Source: Flectonema sp. DT1601 (Eukaryota > Euglenozoa > Diplonemea > Diplonemida > Diplonemidae). Taken from it: a DNA stretch of 64,000 nucleotides. Positions 37,701-47,147 of the stretch are shown piece after piece; position 1 is the stretch's first letter, and every line of letters starts with the position of its first letter. Below the pieces are notes generated by a model. The model was not told where the DNA came from and searched no databases. It saw only the letters and a list, made by a program, of their open reading frames with translations. The stretch covers positions 558,001 through 622,000 of the forward strand of contig OZ025843.1 in NCBI GenBank assembly GCA_964019425.1, in the 5' to 3' direction. A program made the translations under genes and the position numbers.

Positions 37701-40594
37701 TTTACGCTGACCCTCCAGACTCGAAGTGTCCTCTACTTCCAAGACAAAATTTTAATAATTTGTTCAACTCGTTGATCATAGTTTTTCAAATTATTAGTGG
37801 TGAAGATTGGAACCAAGCGATGTACAATGGAATGTCTGCTACACATGATTCGGCTGCTTGTTATTTTGTTTCGTTGTTCGTGATTGGAAATTATGTTGTT
37901 TTGAATTTGTTTATTGCGATTTTATTGAACGGTTTGGAAACAAGTAGAGAAGAGCGTCTTTCAATCCCGATCGATGATGGTGATGGTGGCAATGACGGAG
38001 TTGAGATACCACAATTAAAAAGCTCTTTGGATGATGATTCGAGTCAAATGAAAGATGATTCAAAAATAAAATGTTGGAAATCACTGATGAAGTACGACTA
38101 TGCACTGTTTGTGTTATCTAAAGATAACTCGATTAGAATTTTTTTAAAACGAATCGTTGAAAACATCTATTTTGAGTTATTGGTAATGGGATTCATCTTA
38201 GCATCGACCATCAGTTTAGCTTTGGAAAATCCATTCGCAGCTCCTGACACGTCGCTTCCTCAAATTTTAAAGACTTTGGATATAATTTTATCTCTAATTT
38301 TCGCAACCGAAGCGATCTTAAAAATCGGAGCATACGGATTAATGTTCCACAGCGACAGTTACTTGTTGAGAGATGCTTGGAATATACTCGATTTCATTAT
38401 TGTGTTAATCGGAATAGTTGACACGACGTTAGAATTAACCGGTGAGAATGATGCCAATTTAGAATATTTAGTAGCAATCAGATTATTAAGAACGCTGAGA
38501 CCATTACGATTTATAAATAAGAGTCCTGGATTGAAACGAGTCGTCGATTCGTTGGTTGGTTCTATAAAAGGATTAGCTCACGTAGTCGTTATCACTGCTG
38601 TCACTTTTATTATTTTTGCTATTGTTGGAATGCAGTTATTCATGGGAAGGTTTCACAGCTGTAGTTCTGAAAGTTGGGGTGACATCTCACAAGGCAGAAG
38701 CTGTCCTCACATTATAAAAAAACAATCAGATCCGTGTCCTCTACCATTCATCATTGACAAATCAACCTGTCTTGAAAATGGTTATCGTTGGGAAGTTTTT
38801 CCATCGAATTTTGACAGTCTTGGTAATGCTATTGTCGCGTTGTTTGAAATTGCTACCTTAGAAGGCTGGATTCAGTTGATGCATTTGGGTACTGATAGCA
38901 CATCATTAACTACAGCACCGTCATTGGACCACCGTAAAGTCACAGCAATTTATTTCATAGTAGTAATTGTGGTTGTTGCTTTCTTTTTAGTTAATTTGTT
39001 CGTTGGTGTGTTGCTTGCTCAGTACGAAGACACTGAACCAGAGACGTCAGACAGTGATAGTCTTTCCGATCATCAAATTGAATGGAGACTCGTTATGAAA
39101 ATATTAATTCAAAATGCCAGTGATATCTTCACCGATTCTGACTTAGAACAATTAGAAAAACACTCATTCAGATGGCGGGTCAGATCTCTAATATCGAATC
39201 CAAAAAGTGATCACATCATCAGCGCTGTCATTCTGTTAAACGTTCTCGTTATGACTCTTGAACATGAAGATCAGCCTCCGGAGTGGAGTATGGCACTTGA
39301 TGTCGCTTCGTATATCTTCATCTTCTTCTTCATGAGTGAAGCATACTTTAAGATATACGGATTATCGATTAGAGTTTATTTTAGTGATCGATGGAACAGG
39401 TTCGATTTCAGCGTCATGTTGCTTTCAGTTATTGGTGCTGTTATGAGTATTGTCGTGTCTTGGACTCCTGTCTTGTCAGTTTTTAGGGTCTTTCGTTTGG
39501 CGAGACTGCTTCGAGTTGCGAGGATGACGAGAGGAGTTCGGCTGTTGCTCAGAACTCTGTTCTTATCTGTTCCTAGTTTGGTTAATATTGCCGCATTGCA
39601 GATATTGTTGTTCTCATTGTATGCTATATTAGGTGTGAAGATTTTTGGAAAGTTATCACACGGAAGATACATTAATCAGCATGTTGGTTTTCAAAATTTC
39701 ACGACAGCGGTGATGACTTTATTTAGAATCTGTACTGGTGAAGCCTGGGAAGGAATAATGCACGAAGCAGCTGCCGAATCAGGTCCTTACTGTGACGTTC
39801 ATTTAGACAGTTGTGGTAATAGGCTGGTCGCGTATTTATATTTCATAACTTTTACTGTAATTGCTATGTTTACTTTACTCAACTTGATCGTCGCCGTTAT
39901 ATTAAAAGAGTTCGTTAACGTCTCTGAAGAGGAAAGTGGTATAATTACGTCAGATCACGTTTCTCAGTTCATTCAGTGTTGGGATGCTTGTGATACGGGT
40001 CACACGGGGTTTATTGCTATAGGTCGCTTCTATAGATTATTATCTCTAATTACGAGTGATGAGTCTGATTCACCGTTTCGTTGTCAGGTTGGGGATACGC
40101 CTTTTAGAAAGGTTTTGAGAATAGGAATGCACCTGACCCCATACGGAAATACCATTCATAATAAAGACTTGTTACTGCACATGGCAATTGATGTTTGTTC
40201 AGCTAATTTGGAATGTGATTATTCTTATTTTAAAATTGGATCTGAAAAACTTGTTGAGAAATTTCTCTCTCCACGAATACCGCCGTCATCTGCGGCAGCA
40301 GATATTTCCGTTGTATCGATATTAGCAGCGATTCGACTTCAATCAGTTTGGAGGGGTATTCAGTCTCGTAAGGTATTCACTCATTCTCAGTCACATTCTC
40401 AACCCGTGTGTCCGCTTATCGCACCATCACGTTGTATGTTAAACAGCGATTTGATAATACCAAATCTCCGTGTTAGTGGTCATTGCGATGAACTTGTTGT
40501 TCAAGAGAGTAATTCAGACTCCACTCATTCTGTAAAACTAACCGAAAGCTTCACGGCTTCACCCCGTTTTCGAGATCCAGATTATGCTTGGTGA
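34739..40594 (+). CDS. Four-domain voltage-gated calcium channel alpha subunit (CaV-like)
   Basis: A 1951-residue intronless channel with four six-helix repeats. The filter glutamates are E727 (TLEGW), E1022 (SGEDW), E1375 (TLEGW) and E1668 (TGEAW), an EEEE ring typical of Ca2+-selective channels. S4 helices are strong in domain I (LRAFRLFKPLRAVTKVR), III (IRLLRTLRPLRFINK) and IV (VFRLARLLRVARMTRGVR), but domain II (LRLFRIFETAKRYP) has few charges. The III-IV linker and C-tail are cytosolic. After domain IV come an EF-hand-like helix pair (about 1741-1770) and an IQ motif (AIRLQSVWRGIQSRKVF, about 1863-1879), a calmodulin-binding site in CaV and NaV channels. The N-terminal about 390 residues are mostly a 37-residue tandem repeat unlike any CaV domain. 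Channels of this class drive flagellar Ca2+ responses in protists. The ATG gives the first in-frame start. Confidence 0.93.
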   Translation: MSTIRVTSSCDDIVSIVSQQEEDRAIVEDVEISNNDVQSAGIKTDSFRTFNLVGSTSIQSCNNQVDESSNNNDVLQAGIKTDSFRTFNLVGSTSIQSCNNQVDESSNNNDVLQAGIKTDSFRTFNLVGSTSIQSCNNQVDESSNNNDVLQAGIKTDSFRTFNLVGSTSIQSCNNQVDESSNNNDVLQAGIKTDSFRTFNLVGSTSIQSCNNQVDESSNNNDVLQAGIKTDSFRTFNLVGSTSIQSCNNQVDESSNNNDVLQAGIKTDSFRTFNLVGSTSIQSCNNQVDESSNNNDVLQAGIKTDSFRTFNLVGSTSIQSCNNQVDESSNNNDVLQAGIKTDSFRTFNLVGSTSIQSCNNQVDESSNNNDVLQAGIKTDSFRTFNLGSTNSLKESFPIGNNRANNTLLTDSEASDSHLRFPQRHRKKASFGILPSPRMDRSQRAKRGSAFSCLRRDTNMTCIYSDQSLRNEAISRLHQLQLEKESLPEWRHPIQHLVLHNKTFDNIVLVLIVLNCLFLALENPEQGEDATINTISYWADFAFTAVFTVEVGVRILGQGLYGTRFSYLRDAWNVLDLIIVTAGITTIIIDFTGNSGGTAVTGLRAFRLFKPLRAVTKVREVHIIVNSLLQSLPRLIDALLLFLLFLLIMSIVAVQLWKGSLRYHCVANIDSDKGEITDRVCSQSASVSTGYHCPWGYSCIQKGNPQNGKISFDNIVAALLTIFTIVTLEGWAEVMYNVFDATSTLAFLYFVLVICFGSFFIVNLTLVIINNAFMCNVEQQLTHEESLEGIRKLILSAKQKSNLRKSLPVVADNQEVQEMKIRTFARSIVASRVFVSGIHIAIVLNSVLLGIQYHNQPKEMTNVSELANTGFTLIYALEILIKLIAFPIKEFSQSKSNCFDFTLVVGSLVELTVTGGEGTSFNSLRLFRIFETAKRYPSLWLFLLAIAKSVKSVAVLTLLLLIVMFTYALLGMQLFGTRYCGLADPSDQLLYADPPDSKCPLLPRQNFNNLFNSLIIVFQIISGEDWNQAMYNGMSATHDSAACYFVSLFVIGNYVVLNLFIAILLNGLETSREERLSIPIDDGDGGNDGVEIPQLKSSLDDDSSQMKDDSKIKCWKSLMKYDYALFVLSKDNSIRIFLKRIVENIYFELLVMGFILASTISLALENPFAAPDTSLPQILKTLDIILSLIFATEAILKIGAYGLMFHSDSYLLRDAWNILDFIIVLIGIVDTTLELTGENDANLEYLVAIRLLRTLRPLRFINKSPGLKRVVDSLVGSIKGLAHVVVITAVTFIIFAIVGMQLFMGRFHSCSSESWGDISQGRSCPHIIKKQSDPCPLPFIIDKSTCLENGYRWEVFPSNFDSLGNAIVALFEIATLEGWIQLMHLGTDSTSLTTAPSLDHRKVTAIYFIVVIVVVAFFLVNLFVGVLLAQYEDTEPETSDSDSLSDHQIEWRLVMKILIQNASDIFTDSDLEQLEKHSFRWRVRSLISNPKSDHIISAVILLNVLVMTLEHEDQPPEWSMALDVASYIFIFFFMSEAYFKIYGLSIRVYFSDRWNRFDFSVMLLSVIGAVMSIVVSWTPVLSVFRVFRLARLLRVARMTRGVRLLLRTLFLSVPSLVNIAALQILLFSLYAILGVKIFGKLSHGRYINQHVGFQNFTTAVMTLFRICTGEAWEGIMHEAAAESGPYCDVHLDSCGNRLVAYLYFITFTVIAMFTLLNLIVAVILKEFVNVSEEESGIITSDHVSQFIQCWDACDTGHTGFIAIGRFYRLLSLITSDESDSPFRCQVGDTPFRKVLRIGMHLTPYGNTIHNKDLLLHMAIDVCSANLECDYSYFKIGSEKLVEKFLSPRIPPSSAAADISVVSILAAIRLQSVWRGIQSRKVFTHSQSHSQPVCPLIAPSRCMLNSDLIIPNLRVSGHCDELVVQESNSDSTHSVKLTESFTASPRFRDPDYAW
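34844..35890 (+). repeat. Coding minisatellite: nine full and one partial 111-bp units
   Basis: Unit starts are 34844, 34955, 35066, 35177, 35288, 35399, 35510, 35621, 35732 and 35843 (partial). Each encodes 37 residues starting DVLQAGIKTDSFRTFNLVGS and ending CNNQVDESSNNN. The first unit differs at several bases. Units 2-9 differ only at one third-codon position, AGA or AGG for the same arginine. Reading the ten units in order gives G, A, G, G, A, A, G, G, G, A. The array lies in the cytosolic N-terminus of the CaV-like protein. Confidence 0.97.
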
Positions 40595-41809
40595 GATGTG
40601 ATTTTATTATTTGTTTACATTTGCTCCTCTCTTTTTTTTCTCTTTTTTTTTTTCGTTTTTTTTTTTTGCTGTACTTTCGGCTCGTATCAAAATTTTTAGA
40701 ATCGGCCAGTAAGCAGAAAGAAATACCCACAATTGTAGTTTTGGTGACAACGAAAAAAAAATGTTGGGAATCTCTTAAGAGAAGAATTTTTAAAAAAAAA
40801 AAAAAAAAAAGAAAATTGTCTTCGCACTACTTCTGTGGTGTTGTTGGATAGTTTCTCGTTGAGGAAGAATAATTGTTTTTACAACTACTATAGAGTCGAC
40901 ACCTTCTACACCTTCAGAACACTTGCTCTTTATGTCAAGTGGGTCTTAACACAAAAGTCCCTTCGCGCCTGAGGGAGTCTTTACGGTTGTGTGGTATCAA
41001 ATGACTGATACCCCCGTTAGCTTACCATTTCTAAAATAAATTGTGAAAAAAGAAACCATTCATTCCTGAATGACATTATGAAGTTTATTTCATCGTAGTT
41101 TACTTTGAGACAATACACATATTTATAAATGTGTGTTCGGTAATTGACTGATGTCAGAATTGAGGTAAAGAGGTGGGTTATGAATTACACTCTAAAAGGA
41201 TAAGTTAAGATCAATCACCAATAGTTCATTGTATACTTTAAACAGATGTTTAATTATCGTTTTTTTGTATTATGATGCGATGCCGCGGTTGGTGTTTTTT
41301 TGCGGAATTAAAATTATTAATCTCTCGGAAGCTAGTGAGATTTTTCACACGACCACCTGTGTTCTTCTTCTATTGAGGGTCTATTAAGCCTTTCAAATCC
41401 TCTCTCTCTCCTTTTTTTTTTTCCTCTTTTTCTAAATTTTTTCCCCTCCAGCTCCTTTTTTCATACCGCTCAATATTCACAAATTCACGTTTCAAATGCA
41501 AAGGAGGAGGGAGGAAGAAGAAGAAAAAAAAAAAAAAAATAGCAGTCACTTCCGCCATTACTTTACCCATTCCTGGGTGAAGTCAATAGAGTGCTTCTCA
41601 CTTACACAAAAAAAAAAAAAAAAAAAAAAAAGGAAGAAGAAGAAGACGACGAAGGATTACTTTGCAATCTCCCATTGCAATTTTTTAATTCAATGGTATG
41701 ATTATGCTTAGTTAGCCCACTTTTTTTTTGAGTTTTGAAAAAAAAAAAAAAAAAAAAAAAAAATTATATTACTATTTTCTTCAGAAAAAAAAAAAAAATA
41801 ATAATATTT
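40595..41809. other. 1.2-kb spacer with a hairpin-bearing patch
   Basis: A less AT-rich patch at about 40890-41040 contains TCCCTTCGCGCCTGAGGGA, with 5-bp arms. It also contains GGTATCAAATGACTGATACC, a 7-bp perfect stem with a 6-base loop. These could be structured RNA or the ends of a degraded element; no family is recognised. The rest is A- and T-runs. An acceptor-like TATTTTCTTCAG ends at 41784. Confidence 0.45.
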
Positions 41810-43222
41810 ATGTTGTCCTTATTTGAACAGCTGTGTGGAGGTAGTCGTCGTGGGGGAGCTCGCAATGGTCGGACATCAGAACCAGTAAATGAAAGAAAGA
41901 TAACAGGGTCTATGATTGCAATGAGTTTTGTATTAGGATTTGTCTTAGTATTGACATACGAAGAATTGATGACGACGACGCAAAAAGAAACAATAATATG
42001 TCCTGGTGAGATAGAGCTACAGAATCTCTTAAGAACAGTTGGTCAATACCAATACTACAATAAATTAATGGAGGCGGGACTTGACAGAATTGACATCCTG
42101 GCGGAAAGTCAATTCGAAGACGTTAAAAGCTTATCTGTAAAACCTTATCATTGGGCAAAAATGAAATCTGAAGCCATGCGTCGGATCTTAAAACGAAAGA
42201 TATCAATTATTGGATTACTAGAAAACGAACATCTTGGTGATGCCGGTCGCGGTAAAACATCTCTATCTGATGAGTTGTTGGGTGATACGAGAGACGCTTC
42301 TACACTCGCATCACTGTTTATAAATATAGAACCAGGTGAATACATTCCTCATGTCACTATCAACCACCCAACTGTAACGACCGTTTGCACTGGCAGTATA
42401 GTCGAGAGGTTGTTTACGTTATTTAACGCACTTCACTTGGCGAATATACTCGAATCGAGGCTTCACATAATTTGGTCTCAAGATGACAATTGCGGTTCAA
42501 AATTAACATCGTTGCTGTCGTTTAGTAAAATGGTTTCGATCAGCACCCTCAGTCCTGGAAGGAATCTTTCTGATGTTTTTATACCAACATCCTTACACGA
42601 GTTTGATGCAGTGTATACTACAAGGAGTGGTGTCGTTGCTTCTTTATTAGTTAAAGAAGATGACTACTCCACATCAAGAGCGGAGGATAAGCCTCTCGGA
42701 TTGGAAAGCCCAATCGTGATGTGGGCAAAACGAAACATTGATGATGTTAGGAGATCACATATTCTTCATTCTTCACCAGTCATGTCACCCGGAGTCACGT
42801 CTTCATCGGTCGCCAAGGCTGTCACTACTTTTGAAGTTAGAATAAGCAACGAAGTCACTCAAACATTAAAGCGTCATTTGGAAACGAATGAAGTTACTTC
42901 TGATAATTCAAACCCAGTTTATGAAGATCACATTACCGATCCTCTTTCTGATTTTCTTAAAGATCGAAAATTAATATTAATACCAGTTGCTGGATATACT
43001 CTGAGTAAATCACTTCATCTGCCGTCTCTGATCTATTCATTTTACAATGCATCTCAACCAGGAAATGAGTTGACTGCCGTTGGACAATTGGCATCAGCTT
43101 CGCTGTTTTCTACTTCAGCAGTGTACTCCACGGAGACTATCAGAGATGTGGTTCAGTCTAGACCTGAATCACAAATTTCAAAAATGTTGTGTGATGTCAA
43201 TATCTTAAAATGTGATTCTTGA
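41810..43222 (+). CDS. Type II membrane protein with SAM-like domain and glycosyltransferase-like region
   Basis: A 470-residue protein from the ATG at 41810; the frame upstream is a lysine run from poly-A. A single hydrophobic anchor is at about 34-54. Residues about 66-128 resemble a sterile alpha motif: LLRTVGQYQYYNKLMEAGLD followed by DVKSLSVKPYHWAKM, the L-GL-xYY-K-GI...DLK-L-GHR pattern. Residues about 190-232 (GSIVERLFTLFNALHLANIL, then LHIIWSQDDNCG) resemble the G-GNRL-A-LA...LHV-W-CG block of fucosyltransferase-type GT-B enzymes. The second nucleotide-sugar block is not obvious, so the enzyme assignment is tentative. Topology would put the SAM domain in the Golgi lumen, which is unusual. 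No signal of transfer. Acceptor-like TTCTTCAG at 41784. Confidence 0.5.
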   Translation: MLSLFEQLCGGSRRGGARNGRTSEPVNERKITGSMIAMSFVLGFVLVLTYEELMTTTQKETIICPGEIELQNLLRTVGQYQYYNKLMEAGLDRIDILAESQFEDVKSLSVKPYHWAKMKSEAMRRILKRKISIIGLLENEHLGDAGRGKTSLSDELLGDTRDASTLASLFINIEPGEYIPHVTINHPTVTTVCTGSIVERLFTLFNALHLANILESRLHIIWSQDDNCGSKLTSLLSFSKMVSISTLSPGRNLSDVFIPTSLHEFDAVYTTRSGVVASLLVKEDDYSTSRAEDKPLGLESPIVMWAKRNIDDVRRSHILHSSPVMSPGVTSSSVAKAVTTFEVRISNEVTQTLKRHLETNEVTSDNSNPVYEDHITDPLSDFLKDRKLILIPVAGYTLSKSLHLPSLIYSFYNASQPGNELTAVGQLASASLFSTSAVYSTETIRDVVQSRPESQISKMLCDVNILKCDS

Positions 43223-43536
43223 GAGGGAAAGAAAAAAAAAAAAAAAAAGGGGCGTTGGTTTCACAGTAACGACCTAAATTCGTGGTGGTTATGAAAGTTA
43301 GAAAAAAGGATGCATGTGCTGCCGGCATTGTTATTTGTAGTTGTTTACAACGATGAGGGAATTTCTTTTTTTTTTTTTTTTTTCCATTACAATGTATCCA
43401 TATATAACATAATAAAAGTGTTCTTGGCAGCGCACTTCGACGACTTCGACTTCTAAAAAAATTAAAAGAAATAATAAAATGGAGCCTTGATGGTTCTTTG
43501 ATTTCCGTAATTCACTCTTGTGTGAGAGAGAGTGGA

Positions 43537-43567
<31 letters not shown>

Positions 43568-44226
43568 TTACAGTACACACAAATCCAATTAAGCGGCTGT
43601 TTGATAGGAAGAAAAAAAAAAAAAAAAAAAAACTTTTTTTATCCGTTCTTTGGTATAACGATAAAAGTTGATTTCCGCAATTCACTCTTGTGAGAGAGAG
43701 AGAGAGGGGAAAAAAAAAAAACAGATGAGAAAAAAAAAAAAAAAAAAAAAAGATTTCAGTTACGTTTCCTTTTCTTAAGCTTTTTTTAATGCTAAGTTTC
43801 ATGTTAATAAATCACCACAAACTTATTTTTTTTATTTTATCCTTATTACTTTTTTTATGTTATGGTTTTACGTGGCAATCTTTTTTTTGTTTTTTTTTGC
43901 TTGTTTGCAGGTTTTTTTTTTTCGCCTTTTTTTTTTTTTTTTCCCCCCTTCTTTTTTAATACGTTGATCGCGGTTCCCTGATACTGTTCGGGTGAGGTAG
44001 CTTCCAAGGGGGAAATGATATTTCAAAAAAAAAAAAAAAAAAAAAGAAAGGCAAAAACCGTATTTAATGTTCTTCTTCTTCTCAGCTGCTTGTGCAAGTA
44101 TTCTTGTTAGTCAGATGTTTTTTTTTTTTTTTCCTCCTTAAATTTTTTTTTTTTTCTCCCCTTTCCAGGTAGGTGTCTCACCCTTCACCCCCCATGGCAT
44201 AATCAACGTAATGCGCTGTTCTTTTA
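43223..44226. other. 1-kb spacer with a duplicated segment
   Basis: GATTTCCGTAATTCACTCTT at 43500 recurs as GATTTCCGCAATTCACTCTT at 43670. Each is followed by a GAGA stretch and an A-run, so a unit of about 170 bp has been duplicated. Long A- and T-runs fill the rest. CTCCCCTTTCCAG ending at 44168 is a strong acceptor-like site before the kinase gene. Confidence 0.55.
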
Positions 44227-46365
44227 ATGAAGGCGGGCACCTCATCTGACACCCGCTCAGCAGTGAAGGCAGCACTGATACTGTGGACTGTTCTGTCGGT
44301 TAGTGCTTGTGTTCAATCTGTTGTCAACGATGCTTCTATCTCTGTAAAGACTGTTATTCTATCACAATTGGCGGTCATTTCCTTTTGTGAATTACTCGCC
44401 TGTCATATTTACATCTCTAGCGAAGACGCTATCAACATAATAGCGAGAATCAGCGTGGGTCATTCATTGTTGACGTCAGTGGTGTGTTTGACTGTAGTTG
44501 GTGATGGGATTCAGGGTAACAGTGGAATGTGTTGTTTGCTACTAACGTCTTTATTCGCATCTGTTAATCATCTTGAGCCTCTCAGTCAATTGTATGTTTG
44601 TGTTGCTTCTGTTGTTTTAATTATTATAGTTGAAATCTTACATGTGTTTACGAACATATCAACTGAACCACCGCTGTCATCATCAGTCAACGCGATGTTT
44701 GTATGTGGTTGTGTAGGAATTGTTTCAATAGCGACATTTGTATTTCGAAGGAGCACTATTTCTAGTCCGATTAATGTGCCGGATGCTACCGAAGCGTGGA
44801 TGGAAAAAACATTGAAAGAGGATCCAATAACGGTGACAATTAATAATTGTGATAGTGGAAACAAAGATTCATCTGTTCAGACCATTGATGAAGATAATTC
44901 AACTTTCAGAAACTGCGTCTCAACTCCGACTCAAACGACTGTTCGAAATGAAAGCGCATCTTATTTTCATGATCACGACGCGATGAATATCTCATCTCCG
45001 ATTAACACTTCCACATCAACAGAAGAGTATGTCATAGAAGGAAACACTCGATCCGGTGTTCTCCCTCTTCAAAGACGCCGTAGCAGAGTTCGCCTTCATC
45101 ACGGAGTTGACGACGAAAGCTCTGTTAAAGTTATAAAAAAAACACTTCATTGGAAAAAAGGTGATCTTCTTGGTCAGGGCGGATTCGGTAAAGTTCACAT
45201 TGGACTGAACACTGACACGGGAGAGCTGATGGCTGTTAAAAATGTTACTTTTAACATGTCGGATCCGAACCTTCAGCACAAAATAAAACAACTTCAACAA
45301 GAAATTGAAATAATGAAGCCACTCAACCATCCTCATATCATTAGATATTTTTTTACTGAAAAAGATGGTTCTTCGATCAATATTTTTATGGAATACGCTC
45401 CTGGGGGTTCAATTCAAAAACTTCTTCGTTCATTCGGTCCCTTAGATGAAGCCACTGTCGTACAATACACGTACCAAATACTAGTGGGGTTAGCTCACTT
45501 ACACTCAAAAGGAATCCTCCACAGAGATATTAAAGGCGGAAACGTGTTAATCACCGTCGAAGGACAAGTCAAACTAGCTGATTTCGGAGCATCAACGATA
45601 GTAGAAGAGAGTGTGGCTTTGTTAAAAGACGTTAAAGGAACACCTTACTGGATGGCTCCTGAAGTGATATCTGAACAAGGTCACGGATGGGAAGCTGATG
45701 TCTGGTCGACTGGTTGTACAGTTATGGAAATGCTAACAGCAGATCATCCATGGAAACATCTTCATAAAACACAATTACAGACAATGGAATACATTGTTGG
45801 TATTAACATTAGTGATGATGAGTGGATTTCATTACCAGAAAACGTTCCTTTTTCACAAGAAAGTAAAAATTTTATGTTAGACTGTCTGTGTAGGAATCCA
45901 AGTGGAAGACCTTCAGCTCAAGAATTAATTGAACATCATTTCTTTATGGAGGATGAGGATGGTACTTCTCCAGACCGACACAGACGACGTCAATCAGGAC
46001 AATACTACTCCCAGAGTGAGGAATCTCAACCGAGTGGATTTCGAGAATTGAAACCGCCTCCATTGATATGTCCTGACTTTGGAGTACGAAGACCATCATT
46101 CGCTAGTGGAAGTGGTTGTGGTGGTTCTCCGAAATTTGCATCACCGAGAGGAGCGTTTGGTGCTCTTTGTAGACACCGAGAACTTCCACCATTCCGTCAA
46201 CTTACTACTATAAAGAATCAATGGGATGTTATAAAACAAACATTAGTGAGAGACGATACAAAACTACGAGGATCACTTCTTGATGAGGGTCATCCTAATG
46301 CTATTATTCTGTCTCCAGTCATAGATTCCTGTTCTAGTCAAGAGAATCAAAATAAAGACGGCTAA
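44227..46365 (+). CDS. Multi-pass membrane MAP3K-like (STE11-type) Ser/Thr kinase
   Basis: A 712-residue protein. The first roughly 175 residues hold about six hydrophobic helices (near 12-30, 40-60, 70-90, 97-113, 118-138, 150-170). A serine- and threonine-rich linker follows, then a complete protein kinase from about 307 to 575. Kinase motifs are GQGGFGKV (glycine loop), AVKNV (catalytic lysine), HRDIKGGNVLI (catalytic loop), DFGAS and GTPYWMAPEVI. These last signatures are those of MAP3K/STE11 kinases, which phosphorylate MAP2Ks. MAP3Ks are normally soluble; fusion to a multi-pass membrane region is unusual and suggests a receptor-like role. The ligand or sensor function is unknown. The C-tail is proline- and serine-rich. 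Single exon. Confidence 0.85.
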   Translation: MKAGTSSDTRSAVKAALILWTVLSVSACVQSVVNDASISVKTVILSQLAVISFCELLACHIYISSEDAINIIARISVGHSLLTSVVCLTVVGDGIQGNSGMCCLLLTSLFASVNHLEPLSQLYVCVASVVLIIIVEILHVFTNISTEPPLSSSVNAMFVCGCVGIVSIATFVFRRSTISSPINVPDATEAWMEKTLKEDPITVTINNCDSGNKDSSVQTIDEDNSTFRNCVSTPTQTTVRNESASYFHDHDAMNISSPINTSTSTEEYVIEGNTRSGVLPLQRRRSRVRLHHGVDDESSVKVIKKTLHWKKGDLLGQGGFGKVHIGLNTDTGELMAVKNVTFNMSDPNLQHKIKQLQQEIEIMKPLNHPHIIRYFFTEKDGSSINIFMEYAPGGSIQKLLRSFGPLDEATVVQYTYQILVGLAHLHSKGILHRDIKGGNVLITVEGQVKLADFGASTIVEESVALLKDVKGTPYWMAPEVISEQGHGWEADVWSTGCTVMEMLTADHPWKHLHKTQLQTMEYIVGINISDDEWISLPENVPFSQESKNFMLDCLCRNPSGRPSAQELIEHHFFMEDEDGTSPDRHRRRQSGQYYSQSEESQPSGFRELKPPPLICPDFGVRRPSFASGSGCGGSPKFASPRGAFGALCRHRELPPFRQLTTIKNQWDVIKQTLVRDDTKLRGSLLDEGHPNAIILSPVIDSCSSQENQNKDG

Positions 46366-47147
46366 TTATTGTTTCTCAGATAACCATCAGACTAACTCTT
46401 CACTTAATCAACTTTAGACTAAACAATGAAGGTATCAGTCGCTATTACTGTAAAAGCAAGGAAAAACGTGAAAACACCTTTATATGGAAGAAAAAAAAAC
46501 TTGAAAAGTCGTTTCCTAGTTAAGAAAAAGAAAAAAAAAATAGCTCACTCGAGAGTTTTAAAAATAATTTGCTTAATACTGACTGGGTTCAACTTCGGTG
46601 AAATTCATTTGATGTGTTTTCAGTTTTTCCTCCGGTCTGAGTCGGAACTATTTTTGTTTTTTGTGTTGTGATTGATTTTAACTTATTTTTATTTTATTTG
46701 TGGCAACTGGTGATTTTTTTTCTTTTTTTTTCTTCTGCAAATATTGTTTTTTTTAATATTATTTGACTAAGCGAGGCAAGTTAGTTAATCAAAAAAACAA
46801 TCCACCCGCTTCCTTGTTTACAGCTGACACGGATTTGGTCCTCAACAATGACTCGCCTGCTTCTTGATCATGTTGGGGGAAATTAAAAAAAAAAATAATT
46901 AAAAAAAAAATACTCACTCACTCTCGTCCTTAAATTTTTTTCGCTAGGTTTTTTCCCCTCTTTTTTTTTCTTCAGCGGGTTTTACAACCACCGCAATAAA
47001 GATAATAAAAAAGAGTGCAAGAAATTGTTCTTGATTTTTTATTTTTATTTTATTATTATTATTTAGTTTCCGTCAATCGTGTTAATTTTTTATAAACAAC
47101 ACTCACACCACAAGGATTACCAGAGAGATATATGCAAACTGTGAGAC
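46366..47147. other. AT-rich spacer
   Basis: A frame of 81 codons (46426-46671) has only poly-lysine and generic hydrophobic content and is not supported. An acceptor-like TTATTATTATTTAG ends at 47066. Nothing else is recognised. Confidence 0.4.

Noticed and set aside
46426-46671. 81-codon frame after the kinase gene
   Set aside because: Poly-lysine and unspecific hydrophobic content, no start context and no homology.
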